Assembly (NCBI RefSeq): GCF_036867195.1
Contig: NZ_JBAJII010000001.1
Location: forward strand, 496,001 to 560,000
From: Arthrobacter sp. Soc17.1.1.1
GTDB taxonomy: Bacteria > Actinomycetota > Actinomycetes > Actinomycetales > Micrococcaceae
Direction of reading: 5' to 3'
DNA: 64,000 nt
The notes below the pieces were generated by a model. It saw nothing but the letters and a program-made list of their open reading frames with translations, was not told the origin of the DNA and ran no database searches. Made by a program: the position numbers and the translations under genes. Shown here piece after piece: positions 1 through 9,707 of this stretch; within the stretch, counting starts at the first letter, position 1; every line of letters starts with the position of its first letter.

Positions 1-2
1 GC

Positions 3-920
3 GGCCACGGACGCAAGTCGCTCGAGGGGAAGGGCCCCACGCCGAAGGCGGAGGACCGCCCCTACCACAAGGCGTACAAGAGCAAGGAGCTCGCGGAGCG
101 TGCGGCAGCGAAGCGGGAGGGCGGCAAGGGCGCCGGCACCGGCCGCACCCGCGGGAAGGCCGCCGAGGAGGTCGTCACCGGCCGCAACTCCGTGGTGGAG
201 GCGCTCCGCGCCGGCATCCCGGCGAAGGCCCTCCACGTCGCCATCCGCATCGAGATGGACGACCGCGTGCGGGAGTCCCTGAAGATGGCCGCCGAACGCG
301 GCATCCCCGTGATGGAGACCGGCAAGCCCGAACTCGACCGCATGACGGACGGCGCGGTGCACCAGGGGCTCATGCTGCAGATCCCGCCGTACGAGTACGC
401 GGACGCACTGGACCTCGCGGACGAGACCATCGAGCGGTTCCGGCGCGGGCACATCGGCAACGCCCCGCTCTTCGTGGCACTGGACGGCATCACCGACCCC
501 CGCAACCTGGGAGCGATCATCCGCTCCGCCTCGGCGTTCAGCAGCCACGGCGTCATCGTGCCCGAGCGCCGCTCGGTGGGCGTGACGGCGTCGGCGTGGA
601 AAACCAGTGCCGGAGCCGCCGTGCGCGTGCCCGTGGCCCGGGTCGGCAACCTCAACGCGGCGCTGAAGGCCTTCAAGCAGAAGGGCATCTTCGTCCTCGG
701 GCTCGACGGCGACGGCGACGTGTCGCTGCCGGAACTGTCCCTCGGCCGTGATCCCATCTGCATCGTCGTCGGCTCGGAGGGCAAGGGCCTCTCCCGGCTC
801 GTCCGCGAGAACTGCGACCAGATCGTGTCCATCCCCATCGATTCCGCCATGGAGTCGCTGAACGCGTCGATGGCGGTGGGAATCACGCTCTACGAGGTGT
901 CCCGCCAGCGCTCCGCCTGA
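3..920 (+). CDS. rlmB: 23S rRNA 2'-O-methyltransferase RlmB (TrmH/SpoU family), 5' end outside window
   Basis: SPOUT-class methyltransferase that 2'-O-methylates a guanosine of 23S rRNA (G2251 in E. coli numbering) using SAM. The frame is open from the left window edge, so the N-terminus is missing. What is present begins with a Lys/Arg/Gly-rich tail of about 55 residues, then a substrate-binding domain (EEVVTGRNSVVEALRAG) and the SpoU core. The three SpoU motifs are visible: DPRNLGAIIRSA, then IVVGSEGKGLSRLV, then SLNASMAVGITLYE near the C-terminus; these make the trefoil-knot SAM pocket. An internal ATG at 192 would cut into the conserved N-domain, so it is not the start. glgX follows after 8 bases on the same strand. 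RlmB versus another TrmH paralogue cannot be fully separated by eye, but the N-domain plus basic tail is the RlmB layout. Confidence 0.88.
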   Translation, partial: GHGRKSLEGKGPTPKAEDRPYHKAYKSKELAERAAAKREGGKGAGTGRTRGKAAEEVVTGRNSVVEALRAGIPAKALHVAIRIEMDDRVRESLKMAAERGIPVMETGKPELDRMTDGAVHQGLMLQIPPYEYADALDLADETIERFRRGHIGNAPLFVALDGITDPRNLGAIIRSASAFSSHGVIVPERRSVGVTASAWKTSAGAAVRVPVARVGNLNAALKAFKQKGIFVLGLDGDGDVSLPELSLGRDPICIVVGSEGKGLSRLVRENCDQIVSIPIDSAMESLNASMAVGITLYEVSRQRSA

Positions 921-928
921 TCCCGCAC

Positions 929-3031
929 ATGACGAACCCCGCACCCCTGACGCGCGCCTCCCGCGAGTTCCCGCTCGGACTCCACCCCGCCCGGGGGGCG
1001 TGGGGTGCGGACGCGCACGCCAATGCGGCGGTCTGGGCGCCGGGCATCGCCTCCATGGACGTGCACTGGCGCCGGGCGGACGGCACGTGGACGTCGGAGA
1101 CCCTGGTGGGGCTCGACGGCGGCGTCCACCACGGCCTGGTGGGCCCGGTCCCACCCGGCGCCCTCTACGCGTTCTGGCCCACGGGCAAGGACCTGCCGGG
1201 CGCCGTGGGCGAGGCGCAGCTGCTTCTCGACCCGTACGCGCGGGCCATCGAGACGATCCCTCTCGACCCCGGGCCGGCGGAGACACCGTCGCGTTCCTAC
1301 TACTCCGTGTTCCTCGAGCACACCTTCGACTGGGGCACGAGCGAACGGCCCCTGACGCCGTGGCGTGACACCGTGGTGTACGAGGCGCACGTGAAGGGCC
1401 TCACGAAGCTCCACCCCGACGTGCCCGAGCGCCTCCGGGGGACCTACGCGGGCCTCGCCCACCCGGTCATGATCGCCCACCTGCGCGACCTCGGGGTGAC
1501 GGCCGTGCAGCTGCTCCCCGTGCACTCCCACATCGACGAACCGCATCTCGAGCCCCTGGGCCTCGGCAACTACTGGGGCTACAACACGCTCGGCTTCTTC
1601 GCGGCCCACACGGACTACGCCACCGTGGAAGCGCGGGCCGCGGGACCGACTGCCGTCCTCGACGAGTTCAAGGGCATGGTCCGGGCGCTCCACGAGGCGG
1701 GCCTCGAGGTGATCCTCGACGTCGTCTACAACCACACCGCCGAAGGAGAACAGCACCGCCCGGCACTGTGCTGGCGCGGGCTCGGGGATGCCGACTACTA
1801 CCGCCACGACACCACCGGGCGGTACGTCGACACCACCGGGTGCGGCAACACGCTCGATTTCTCCCAGCCCCGCGTCGTCGAGTTCGCGCTCGACTCGCTG
1901 CGCTACTGGGTGGAGGAGTTCAAGATCGACGGCTTCCGGTTCGACCTCGCCGTGAGCCTCGGCCGCGACGAGCACAACGCGTTCACGCAGCGACACCCCT
2001 TCCTCGTGGCCGTTCGGGCCTCCGAAGCACTGCGCGGTACCAAGCTCATCGCCGAGCCCTGGGACCTCGGGCCGGACGGCTGGCGGACCGGGCAGTTCCC
2101 CGTCGGCTGGGCGGACTGGAACGACGGCTTCCGCGACACGGTGCGGGACTTCTGGCTGCACGACATCGCCGCGATCGCCCACGGAGGGACGGGCTCCTCG
2201 CCGGGACGCCTGGCCGGATCCCTCGCCGGGTCCGCGGAGCTGTTCGCGGCCTCGGGCCGCAGCGCGCTGGCCTCGATCAACCTGGTGACCGCCCACGACG
2301 GCTTCACGCTCGCCGACCTCACCGCCTACGAGCGCAAGCACAACGAGGCCAACGGCGAGGAGAACCGCGACGGCCACAACGACAACCGCAGCTACAACCA
2401 CGGCGCCGAGGGGCGTACGGAGGACGAGGGCATCCTGGCCCGCCGCGAGCGGAGCGCACGCAACATCATGGCGTCGCTGCTCATCTCGCTGGGCGTGCCG
2501 ATGCTGATGGCCGGCGACGAGCTGGGGCGTACGCAGCACGGCAACAACAATGCCTACTGCCAGGACAACGAGCTCACCTGGGTGCACTGGCCCGACGACG
2601 CGGCGTCGCGCCGCATGCTCGAGGCCACGCGCACGCTGCTGTCCATCCGGAGGGATTTCCTGGCGCGGCAGCCCTCCACGTTCCCCTCACGCGCCGACCA
2701 GTCGACCCTGCTGTGGTTCAGCACGGCCGGGCTGCCCATGACCGCGCAGGAATGGAACGACCCGCGGACGCGGACCGTGCAGCTCCTCCTCGGCTCGACG
2801 GGCGGCACCATCAACGGACTCGTGGTGATCAACGGCTCGCTCGAGGACACCCGTATCCACCTGCCCTCTGCATGGATCCTGCAGGGACAGGGCGTCGAGG
2901 GGGAGCAGCCGCGCTGGTTCACCCCCACCTTCGATTCCGCGGCAGGCGGTCCTGTCGACGGGACGCTGCGCCTGCGCTCGGGCGACGGCGACACGGTGGC
3001 AGCGGACTCGGTGCGCATCTACCGCTGCTGA
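929..3031 (+). CDS. glgX: Glycogen debranching enzyme GlgX (isoamylase type)
   Basis: Hydrolyses alpha-1,6 branches of glycogen after phosphorylase has shortened the outer chains. The 700 residues fit GlgX. An N-terminal isoamylase/CBM48 domain (about 10-140) precedes a GH13 barrel. Catalytic signatures: DVVYNHTAEG (region I, from residue 264), GFRFDLAVSLGRD with nucleophile D339, LIAEPWDLG with acid/base E376, and TAHDGF with D457. The following ERKHNEANGEENRDG stretch is typical of GlgX and distinguishes it from pullulanase. It begins 8 bases after rlmB and probably rides on the same transcript; no strong ribosome binding site is seen before the ATG. It ends facing glgP across a strong hairpin, so debranching and phosphorolysis genes converge. 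Confidence 0.95.
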   Translation: MTNPAPLTRASREFPLGLHPARGAWGADAHANAAVWAPGIASMDVHWRRADGTWTSETLVGLDGGVHHGLVGPVPPGALYAFWPTGKDLPGAVGEAQLLLDPYARAIETIPLDPGPAETPSRSYYSVFLEHTFDWGTSERPLTPWRDTVVYEAHVKGLTKLHPDVPERLRGTYAGLAHPVMIAHLRDLGVTAVQLLPVHSHIDEPHLEPLGLGNYWGYNTLGFFAAHTDYATVEARAAGPTAVLDEFKGMVRALHEAGLEVILDVVYNHTAEGEQHRPALCWRGLGDADYYRHDTTGRYVDTTGCGNTLDFSQPRVVEFALDSLRYWVEEFKIDGFRFDLAVSLGRDEHNAFTQRHPFLVAVRASEALRGTKLIAEPWDLGPDGWRTGQFPVGWADWNDGFRDTVRDFWLHDIAAIAHGGTGSSPGRLAGSLAGSAELFAASGRSALASINLVTAHDGFTLADLTAYERKHNEANGEENRDGHNDNRSYNHGAEGRTEDEGILARRERSARNIMASLLISLGVPMLMAGDELGRTQHGNNNAYCQDNELTWVHWPDDAASRRMLEATRTLLSIRRDFLARQPSTFPSRADQSTLLWFSTAGLPMTAQEWNDPRTRTVQLLLGSTGGTINGLVVINGSLEDTRIHLPSAWILQGQGVEGEQPRWFTPTFDSAAGGPVDGTLRLRSGDGDTVAADSVRIYRC

Positions 3032-3099
3032 GGCGGTGCCGGCGGATCAGGGAGACCCTTCCGCCGGGAAGGACGAGCCCGGGAACGACGAGGCCGGTA

Positions 3100-3140
3100 A
3101 CGACGAAGCCCGGGACCGATCAGGTCCCGGGCTTCGTCGT
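3100..3140. terminator. Bidirectional hairpin between glgX and glgP
   Basis: A perfect 18-bp inverted repeat (arms 3100-3117 and 3123-3140, loop GATCA) sits between the convergent stop codons of glgX and glgP. There is no long T-run, which is common for actinobacterial terminators. It is preceded by partial copies of its own arm (GACGAGCCCGGGA-like), as if the arm had been duplicated locally. Confidence 0.8.
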
Positions 3141-3156
3141 GCGGTGGTGCAGCCGA

Positions 3157-5769
3157 TCAGGCGTTGACGATGAGTCCCAGCTCGGCCTTCGTCGCCAGCG
3201 TCGCGTGCTTCGGGAGCACCCGCACCGTGTAGCCGAAGGACCCGGAGTGGTCGATCCGCACGCCGCCCGTGAAGAGGTAGCGTCCGCTGCCCAGGTTCTC
3301 GGCGACGGCCAGGTCGTCGACCGTGACGTCGCTCAGCTCATCGCTCTCGAGGGCGCGCCCGTAGGCGACCTCCACGGCCACGTCGTCGGGGTCGAGGCCC
3401 CCGAGGGAGATGTACGCGTTGACCGTCAGGGAGTCGCCGATCTGCGGGTTCTCGGACACGCCGGTCGAATCGACGTGTTCCACCTGCACCGCAGGCCAGC
3501 TGCCCTGCACGCGGGAGCGCCAGGCTGCGGTCCTCTTCGCGAGCGCGAAGGAGTCGGCGGCGGCCTCCTGGCCGGAGCGCCAGGCCGGTCGGTAGAGCTT
3601 CTCCACGTAGTCCTGCAGCATCCGCTCGGCGGACACGGCCGGGCCCAGCGTCGCCATGGTGTGCTTGATCATCGCGATCCACTGGTGCGGGACGCCGTCG
3701 CGCGAGGGCTCGGACGGCCCGGCTGCACCCGCACCCTCGGCGGGGACCAGCGAGTAGAAGCGCGGGCCCACCTGGGTCTCGAGGAGGTCGTACAGGGCCG
3801 CGGCCTCGATGTCGTCGCGCTCGTCGGCGGAGGCGCCGTTGTTGGCGGTCGGGATCGCCCAGCCGTTGTCGCCGTCGTACATCTCGTCCCACCAGCCGTC
3901 GAGGACGGAGAGGTTGAGGCCGCCGTTGATCGCGGCCTTCATGCCGGAGGTCCCGCAGGCCTCGAGCGGACGCAGCGGGTTGTTCAGCCATACGTCGCAG
4001 CCCGGGAAGAGCGTGCGGGCCATGGCGATGTCGTAGTTGGGCAGGAAGACGATGCGGTGGCGGACCTCGGGATCGTCCGTGAACCGGACCAGGTCCTGGA
4101 TCATGCGCTTGCCCTGCTCGTCGGCGGGGTGGGACTTACCGGCGATGACCAGCTGGATGGGGTGCTCCGGGTGCAGCAGCAGCGCCTTGAGGCGGGCGGG
4201 GTTGCGCAGCATCAGCGTGAGGCGCTTGTACGTCGGGACACGGCGCGCGAAGCCGATCGTCAGGACGTCGGGATCGAGCACCGAGTCGGTCCACGCGAGT
4301 TCGGCGTCGGCCGCGCCGCGCTTCTTCCACGAGGAGCGCAGGCGCTGGCGCACGTCGTCCACGAGGTTCGAGCGGAGGCTGCGGCGCAGTGCCCAGATGT
4401 CGGTGTCCGGGACGTCGTAGACCTTGGCCCACTGGGGGTCGAGGACGGACTCGGCGCCGAAGTGCTCGAGGGCGAAGTCCGCGATCTGCGGGTCCACCCA
4501 GCTCGGCACGTGCACGCCGTTGGTCACGGACGTGATGGGCACCTCGCGGGCGTCGAACCCCGGCCAGAGCCCGGAGAACATGCCGCGGGAGACCTCGCCG
4601 TGCAGCTTCGCCACGCCGTTGGCGCGCTGCGCGAGGCGCAGGCCCATGACGGCCATGTTGAACTTCGTCGGGTCGCCGTCTGCATAGTTCTCGGCACCGA
4701 GGGCCAGGACGCGGTCGGTGGGCACGGCGGGCGCGAGGCCGGCGTGGAAGAAGTGCTCGATCTGGGAGCGCTCGAAGCGGTCGATGCCGGCGGGCACCGG
4801 GGTGTGGGTGGTGAACACCGTGGACGCGCGTCCAGCGGTGAGCGCCTCCTCCCAGCTCATCGGCGATTCGTTGGACGGGTCCATGAGTTCGCGGATGCGC
4901 TCGATGCCGAGGAAGCCGGCGTGGCCCTCGTTGGTGTGGAAGACCTCGGGGGCCGGGGTCCCGGTGAGGCGCTGGAAGATGCGCAGGGCCTTGACCCCGC
5001 CCATCCCGAGGAGCAGTTCCTGCTGGAGGCGCTGGTCCCCGCCGCCACCGTAGAGGCGGTCGGTGACGTTGCGTGCCGCGTCGTCGTTCTCGGCGACGTT
5101 CGAGTCGAGGAGCAGGAGGGGCACGCGGCCGACGTCGGCACGCCAGATGTGCGCCGACAGCTGCCGGCCGTTGGGCAGGGGCAGCACCACCATCGCGGCG
5201 GAGCCGTCCTCCTCGCGGAGCAGGGTCAGCGGCAGTCCGTCGGGGTCGAGGACCGGGTAGGTCTCCTGCTGCCAGGCGTCCCGGGACAGGGACTGCTTGA
5301 AGTAGCCGGCCTGGTAGAGCAGGCCCACGCCGATCAGGGGGACACCGAGATCGGAGGCGGACTTGAGGTGGTCGCCGGCGAGGATGCCGAGGCCGCCGGA
5401 GTACTGCGGGAGGACGGCGCTGATGCCGTACTCGGGGGAGAAGTAGGCGATGCTGCGGGGTGTGTCCTCGCCGAGGCCCTGGTACCAGCGCGGTTCCGTC
5501 AGGTAGCTCTCGAGGTCGGCGCCGAGTTCGTGGATGCGCTGCACCAGTTTCTCGTCGGCGGCGAGCTGCTGCAGCTTCTCGCGTGTCACGGAGCCCAGGA
5601 AGGACACGGGATCGTGGCCGCTCTCCTCCCAGGCGGCGCGGTCGATGTCCTCGAACAGGCGCGAGGTCGGCAGATGCCAGGACCAGCGCAGATTGCTTGC
5701 GAGCTTGCCCAGCGGGGCGATGTTCTCGGGGAGGACGGTTCGGACGGTAAATCTGCGGATGGCCTTCAC
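3157..5769 (-). CDS. glgP: Alpha-glucan (glycogen) phosphorylase, GT35
   Basis: Releases glucose-1-phosphate from the ends of alpha-1,4-glucan with orthophosphate and PLP. 870 residues from the GTG at 5769. The PLP-binding signature EACGTSGMKAAINGG is present with the Schiff-base lysine at about residue 611, and the N-terminal domain has the short actinobacterial form with the alpha-glucan phosphorylase start LASNLRWSWHLPT. I reject the ATG 102 bases upstream: the GTG is directly followed by conserved sequence, and a -10-like TAGCCT (complement of 5777-5782) lies only 7 bases before it, which would make the mRNA nearly leaderless. The gene is divergent from glgE; a LacI-type palindrome lies between them. 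The C-terminal 100 residues look like a beta-sandwich extension. Confidence 0.94.
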   Translation of the reverse strand: MKAIRRFTVRTVLPENIAPLGKLASNLRWSWHLPTSRLFEDIDRAAWEESGHDPVSFLGSVTREKLQQLAADEKLVQRIHELGADLESYLTEPRWYQGLGEDTPRSIAYFSPEYGISAVLPQYSGGLGILAGDHLKSASDLGVPLIGVGLLYQAGYFKQSLSRDAWQQETYPVLDPDGLPLTLLREEDGSAAMVVLPLPNGRQLSAHIWRADVGRVPLLLLDSNVAENDDAARNVTDRLYGGGGDQRLQQELLLGMGGVKALRIFQRLTGTPAPEVFHTNEGHAGFLGIERIRELMDPSNESPMSWEEALTAGRASTVFTTHTPVPAGIDRFERSQIEHFFHAGLAPAVPTDRVLALGAENYADGDPTKFNMAVMGLRLAQRANGVAKLHGEVSRGMFSGLWPGFDAREVPITSVTNGVHVPSWVDPQIADFALEHFGAESVLDPQWAKVYDVPDTDIWALRRSLRSNLVDDVRQRLRSSWKKRGAADAELAWTDSVLDPDVLTIGFARRVPTYKRLTLMLRNPARLKALLLHPEHPIQLVIAGKSHPADEQGKRMIQDLVRFTDDPEVRHRIVFLPNYDIAMARTLFPGCDVWLNNPLRPLEACGTSGMKAAINGGLNLSVLDGWWDEMYDGDNGWAIPTANNGASADERDDIEAAALYDLLETQVGPRFYSLVPAEGAGAAGPSEPSRDGVPHQWIAMIKHTMATLGPAVSAERMLQDYVEKLYRPAWRSGQEAAADSFALAKRTAAWRSRVQGSWPAVQVEHVDSTGVSENPQIGDSLTVNAYISLGGLDPDDVAVEVAYGRALESDELSDVTVDDLAVAENLGSGRYLFTGGVRIDHSGSFGYTVRVLPKHATLATKAELGLIVNA

Positions 5770-5811
5770 CCCGGTTAGGCTAGCGCACTTGCCCGGTGCA
5801 GGGGAGACGGG

Positions 5812-5829
5812 TGCGTAAACGCTTGCGTA
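5812..5829. promoter_or_regulatory. Candidate LacI/GalR-family operator between glgP and glgE
   Basis: The 18-base imperfect palindrome TGCGTAAACGCTTGCGTA matches its reverse complement at 12 of 18 positions and has the central CG step and AAACG half-site usual for LacI/GalR-family operators such as maltose regulators. It lies upstream of both divergent promoters: the glgP -10 (5777-5782, minus strand) and the glgE -35 (5843). The regulator itself is not in the window. Confidence 0.5.
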
Positions 5830-5842
5830 ATACAGGAGCGGC

Positions 5843-5870
5843 CTTGACGTTACGCCAAGCCCCCTTAGCA
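5843..5870 (+). promoter_or_regulatory. Promoter of the glgE-treS-mak/glgB operon
   Basis: TTGACG (5843-5848), a 16-base spacer and TAGCAT (5865-5870) form a good housekeeping promoter. The predicted transcription start is about 20 bases before the GlgE start codon. Confidence 0.6.
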
Positions 5871-5895
5871 TTTCGGCCCATTACTCGCTAACGTC

Positions 5896-7941
5896 GTGGG
5901 GGTGAGCACTCCTACCGAGCAGAACCGAAATGCCCCGTATCCCGAGGGACTGCGCTTCGGCCGCATCCCGATCACGGCGGTCAGTCCCGTCGTCGAGGAT
6001 GGACGCTTCCCCGCCAAGGGGATCCCGGGCTCGGACATCGCCGTGGGGGCGACCGTCTTCCGCGAGGGCCACGACCAGCTCGGCGTCTCGGCCGTGCTCT
6101 ACGATCCCCGTGGCAAGGAGGTGCAGCGAGTCCGCATGACGCCGGTGGGATCCGGACTCGACCGCTGGGCCGGCACGCTGACGCCGAGGGCCAAGGGGCT
6201 GCACACCTTCACCATCGAGGGCTGGTCCGATGTCTACGGCACGTGGGAACACGACGCCACCATCAAGATCGCCGCAGGGGTCGACGTCGAGCTCATGCTC
6301 GCGGAAGGGGCCGCCCTCTTCACGCGGGCCGCAGGGGAGCGGACCGGCCGCGACGCCGCACTGTTCCGCCGCGCCGCCGACGTCCTGGCGGACACGGAAC
6401 AGAGCGTCGAGGCGCGCCTCGCCGCAGGGCTCTCACCCGAGATCCACGAGGCCATCGCACGCCAGCCCATCCGCTCGCTCGTGACCGCCTCGCAGGCGTA
6501 CCCCATCAACGTGGAGCGTGAACTGGCCGGCCGCGCCGCCTGGTACGAGTTCTTCCCCCGCTCCGAGGGCGCCACCTACAACCCCGAGACGGCGGAGTGG
6601 ACCTCGGGGAACTTCCGCGAGGCAGCCAAGCGGCTCGACGCCGTGGCGGCCATGAACTTCGACGTCGTGTACCTGCCGCCCATCCACCCGATCGGCCGCA
6701 CGCACCGCAAGGGACCGAACAACACGCTGACGGCCGGCCCCGCCGACCCCGGCTCGCCCTGGGCCATCGGCTCTGCCGACGGCGGCCACGACGCCATCCA
6801 CCCGGACCTCGGCACCTTCGAGGACTTCGACGCCTTCGTCGCCCGGGCCCGCGAGCTGGACCTCGAGGTGGCCCTCGACCTCGCCCTGCAGGCCGCGCCG
6901 GACCACCCCTGGGTCCAGACGCACCCCGAGTGGTTCACCACGCGCGTGGACGGGTCGATCGCGTACGCGGAGAACCCGCCGAAGAAGTACCAGGACATCT
7001 ACCCCATCAACTTCGACAACGACCCGAAGGGGCTCTCGAAGGAGATCCTGCGGATCGTCCTCCTGTGGATCCAGCACGGCGTGAAGATCTTCCGGGTGGA
7101 CAATCCGCACACCAAGCCGGTGCAGTTCTGGGAGTGGCTGATCGCCCGCGTGAACAGGAAGCACCCGGACGTCATCTTCCTCGCGGAGGCGTTCACCCGC
7201 CCGCCGATGATGCACGCCCTCGGCCGCGCCGGGTTCCAGCAGTCCTACTCCTACTTCACGTGGCGGAACACCAAGACGGAGCTGGAGGAGTACTTCACCG
7301 AGATCAGCTCGGTCTCGCCGGCCTACTTCCGGCCGAACTTCTTCGTGAACACGCCCGACATCCTCACCGAGTACCTCCAGTACGGCGGGCCGGCGGCGTT
7401 CAAGATCCGTGCCGTGCTCGCGTCCATGGCGAGCCCCCTGTGGGGCGTCTACTCCGGGTACGAGCTGTTCGAGCACGTGGCCCGCCCGGGTGCGGAGGAG
7501 TACATCGACAACGAGAAGTTCCAGTACCGTCCCCGGGACTACGCCGCAGCAGAGGCGGAGGGGCGCTCGCTGGCACCCTTCATCACGCGGCTCAACGCGA
7601 TCCGCCGCGCGCACCCCGCGCTCGGCGACCTCGAGAACCTCACCGTCCACAGCAGCACCGATCCCTCCACCGTGGTCTTCGCCAAGCACAAGCAGACGGC
7701 CGAGGGCAAGGACACCATCATCGTCGTCGTCAACGTCGACCCGCATAGTACGCGCGAGAGCACCGTGTCGCTGGATCTTGCGAAGCTCGGCCTCGATGCC
7801 GCGGACCTCGACGGGAACGGTACATTCCTCGTGGACGACCTCGTCACGGGCCAGACCTTCACATGGGGCGAGCACAACTACGTGCGGCTCGACCCCTACG
7901 TGGAACCCGCCCACATTCTCTCAATCAGGAGGCAGCACTAG
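5896..7941 (+). CDS. glgE: Alpha-1,4-glucan:maltose-1-phosphate maltosyltransferase GlgE
   Basis: Transfers maltosyl units from maltose-1-phosphate to growing alpha-1,4-glucan in the cytosol. 681 residues, usual for GH13_3. An N-terminal beta-domain (about 1-120) and a helical region precede the GH13 barrel. Diagnostic motifs: PPIHPIGRTHRKGPNN, ALDLALQAAPDHPWV, nucleophile D402 in FRVDNPHTKP, acid/base E431 in FLAEAFTRP, and the GlgE-specific NFFVNTPDIL. Translation may start at GTG 5896 or at the in-frame GTG 5902; neither has a clear ribosome binding site. The stop codon overlaps the treS start by one base, and treS and maltokinase::glgB follow, giving the complete trehalose-to-glucan route in one operon. 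Confidence 0.96.
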   Translation: MGVSTPTEQNRNAPYPEGLRFGRIPITAVSPVVEDGRFPAKGIPGSDIAVGATVFREGHDQLGVSAVLYDPRGKEVQRVRMTPVGSGLDRWAGTLTPRAKGLHTFTIEGWSDVYGTWEHDATIKIAAGVDVELMLAEGAALFTRAAGERTGRDAALFRRAADVLADTEQSVEARLAAGLSPEIHEAIARQPIRSLVTASQAYPINVERELAGRAAWYEFFPRSEGATYNPETAEWTSGNFREAAKRLDAVAAMNFDVVYLPPIHPIGRTHRKGPNNTLTAGPADPGSPWAIGSADGGHDAIHPDLGTFEDFDAFVARARELDLEVALDLALQAAPDHPWVQTHPEWFTTRVDGSIAYAENPPKKYQDIYPINFDNDPKGLSKEILRIVLLWIQHGVKIFRVDNPHTKPVQFWEWLIARVNRKHPDVIFLAEAFTRPPMMHALGRAGFQQSYSYFTWRNTKTELEEYFTEISSVSPAYFRPNFFVNTPDILTEYLQYGGPAAFKIRAVLASMASPLWGVYSGYELFEHVARPGAEEYIDNEKFQYRPRDYAAAEAEGRSLAPFITRLNAIRRAHPALGDLENLTVHSSTDPSTVVFAKHKQTAEGKDTIIVVVNVDPHSTRESTVSLDLAKLGLDAADLDGNGTFLVDDLVTGQTFTWGEHNYVRLDPYVEPAHILSIRRQH

Positions 7942-9707
7942 TGCCCAACCCCTTCCAGCTCAACGCACCTGGACTGGCCCACGACCCCCACTGGTTCCGC
8001 AAGGCGGTCTTCTACGAGGCGCTGGTCCGTGGGTTCGCCGATGCGAACGGGGACGGCTCCGGTGACCTCTCGGGGCTCATCGAGAAGATGGACTACCTCC
8101 AGTGGCTCGGCGTCGACTGCCTGTGGCTGCCCCCGTTCTTCAAGTCACCCCTGCGCGACGGCGGGTACGACATCTCCGACTACTACGACGTCCTCGACGA
8201 GTTCGGTTCCCTGGGCGACTTCAAGCGGCTCGTGGCCGAGGCCCATGCGCGCGGCGTCCGGGTCATCATCGACCTGCCCATGAACCACACCTCGGACCAG
8301 CACCACTGGTTCCAGGAGTCACGGCGGGACCCCGAGGGCCCGTACGGCGACTTCTACGTCTGGAGCGACACGGACGAGAAGTACGAGGACGCGCGCATCA
8401 TCTTCGTGGACACGGAGGAGTCGAACTGGACGTTCGACCCGGTCCGCCGCCAGTTCTTCTGGCACCGCTTCTTCAGCCACCAGCCGGATCTCAACTTCGA
8501 GAACCCCAAGGTGCAGGAAGCCATCTTCGACGTCGTGCGGTTCTGGCTGGACCAGGGCATCGACGGCTTCCGGGCGGACGCCATCCCCTACCTCTTCGAG
8601 GAGGAGGGCACCAACTGCGAGAACCTGCCGGAGACCCACGGGTTCCTCAGGCGCCTCCGCGCGATGGTGGACGAGAACTACCCGGGCCGCGTCATCATCG
8701 CCGAGGCGAACCAGATGCCCGACGAAGTGGTGGAGTACTTCGGCACCGAGGACGAGCCCGAGTGCCACATGTGCTTCCACTTCCCGATCATGCCGCGGCT
8801 CTTCTACGCGCTGCGTGACCAGAAGGCCGCCCCCATCATCGAGACGATGGCCGAGACCCCCGACATCCCCGCGGGCGCCCAGTGGGGCACGTTCCTGCGC
8901 AACCACGACGAGCTGACGCTCGAGATGGTCACGAACGAGGAGCGGGAGGCGATGCTCGGGTGGTACGCGCCCGATCCCCGCATGCGCGCGAACGTCGGTA
9001 TCCGCCGTCGGCTGTCCCCGCTGCTCGACAACTCCCGCGCCGAGGTGGAGCTGATCCACGCGCTCCTGCTGTCGCTGCCCGGCAGCCCGTTCCTCTACTA
9101 CGGGGACGAGATCGGCATGGGCGACAACATCTGGCTCGAGGACCGCGACGCGTCGCGGACCCCGATGCAGTGGAACCCGGACCGCAACGCGGGCTTCTCG
9201 CCCGTGGATCCCGGCAAGCTGTACCTGCCGGTCGTGCAGTCGCTGGTCTACCACTACAACCACGTCAACGTGGAGGCGCAGATGGCGACCTCCAGTTCGC
9301 TGCTGCACTGGATCCGGCAGATGCTCGCGGTCCGCAAGGCCCACCCGGCCTTCGGACTGGGCGTCTACCGGAACGTCCCGGTGGAGTCGGAGCACGTCCT
9401 GGCCTTCCTCCGCGAGGTCGAGCACGGCAACACCGAGGGCGAGCCCGCGGAATCGGTGCTCTGCATCTTCAACCTGTCGCAGCACCCCGTCGCGGCGAAG
9501 ATGCGCCTTCCCGAGTTCGCAGGCCGTGGCCTGCGTGATCTGTTCGGCGGCGCCATCTTCCCGGCGTTCGAGGAGGACGGAGAGATCACGCTCACCCTCG
9601 GCAGCCACGACTTCTTCTGGCTGCGTGTCCGCTCGGCCAGCTCCAACACCTCGTCCCCCCACACCGAGGCGATGCCCGTCATCTCCATCCCGGAGGCGGT
9701 CAGGTAA
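7941..9707 (+). CDS. treS: Trehalose synthase TreS (maltose alpha-D-glucosyltransferase)
   Basis: Interconverts trehalose and maltose and so feeds maltokinase. 588 residues, a normal TreS without the fused maltokinase domain. GH13 residues are intact: [11 protein letters not shown], nucleophile D213 in [15 protein letters not shown], acid/base E255 in IIAEANQMP, and H322-D323 in LRNHDE. The GTG at 7941 is chosen because AGGAGG (7927-7932) is correctly spaced before it; longer in-frame extensions overlap glgE. The start overlaps the glgE stop (TAGTG) and the stop overlaps the next start (TAATG), so all three cistrons should be translationally coupled. Other GH13 family members such as amylosucrase are excluded by the N-terminal [15 protein letters not shown] and the RNHDE motif. 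Confidence 0.94.
   Translation: MPNPFQLNAPGLAHDPHWFRKAVFYEALVRGFADANGDGSGDLSGLIEKMDYLQWLGVDCLWLPPFFKSPLRDGGYDISDYYDVLDEFGSLGDFKRLVAEAHARGVRVIIDLPMNHTSDQHHWFQESRRDPEGPYGDFYVWSDTDEKYEDARIIFVDTEESNWTFDPVRRQFFWHRFFSHQPDLNFENPKVQEAIFDVVRFWLDQGIDGFRADAIPYLFEEEGTNCENLPETHGFLRRLRAMVDENYPGRVIIAEANQMPDEVVEYFGTEDEPECHMCFHFPIMPRLFYALRDQKAAPIIETMAETPDIPAGAQWGTFLRNHDELTLEMVTNEEREAMLGWYAPDPRMRANVGIRRRLSPLLDNSRAEVELIHALLLSLPGSPFLYYGDEIGMGDNIWLEDRDASRTPMQWNPDRNAGFSPVDPGKLYLPVVQSLVYHYNHVNVEAQMATSSSLLHWIRQMLAVRKAHPAFGLGVYRNVPVESEHVLAFLREVEHGNTEGEPAESVLCIFNLSQHPVAAKMRLPEFAGRGLRDLFGGAIFPAFEEDGEITLTLGSHDFFWLRVRSASSNTSSPHTEAMPVISIPEAVR

Noticed and set aside
1768..5778. A 1336-codon plus-strand frame across glgX and antisense to glgP
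   Set aside because: Arg/Gly/Val-rich shadow of two real genes; no family match.
5770..5871. A longer GlgP starting at the ATG 102 bases upstream of the GTG
   Set aside because: It would code through the promoter and operator region and adds a non-conserved segment; the GTG directly precedes conserved sequence.
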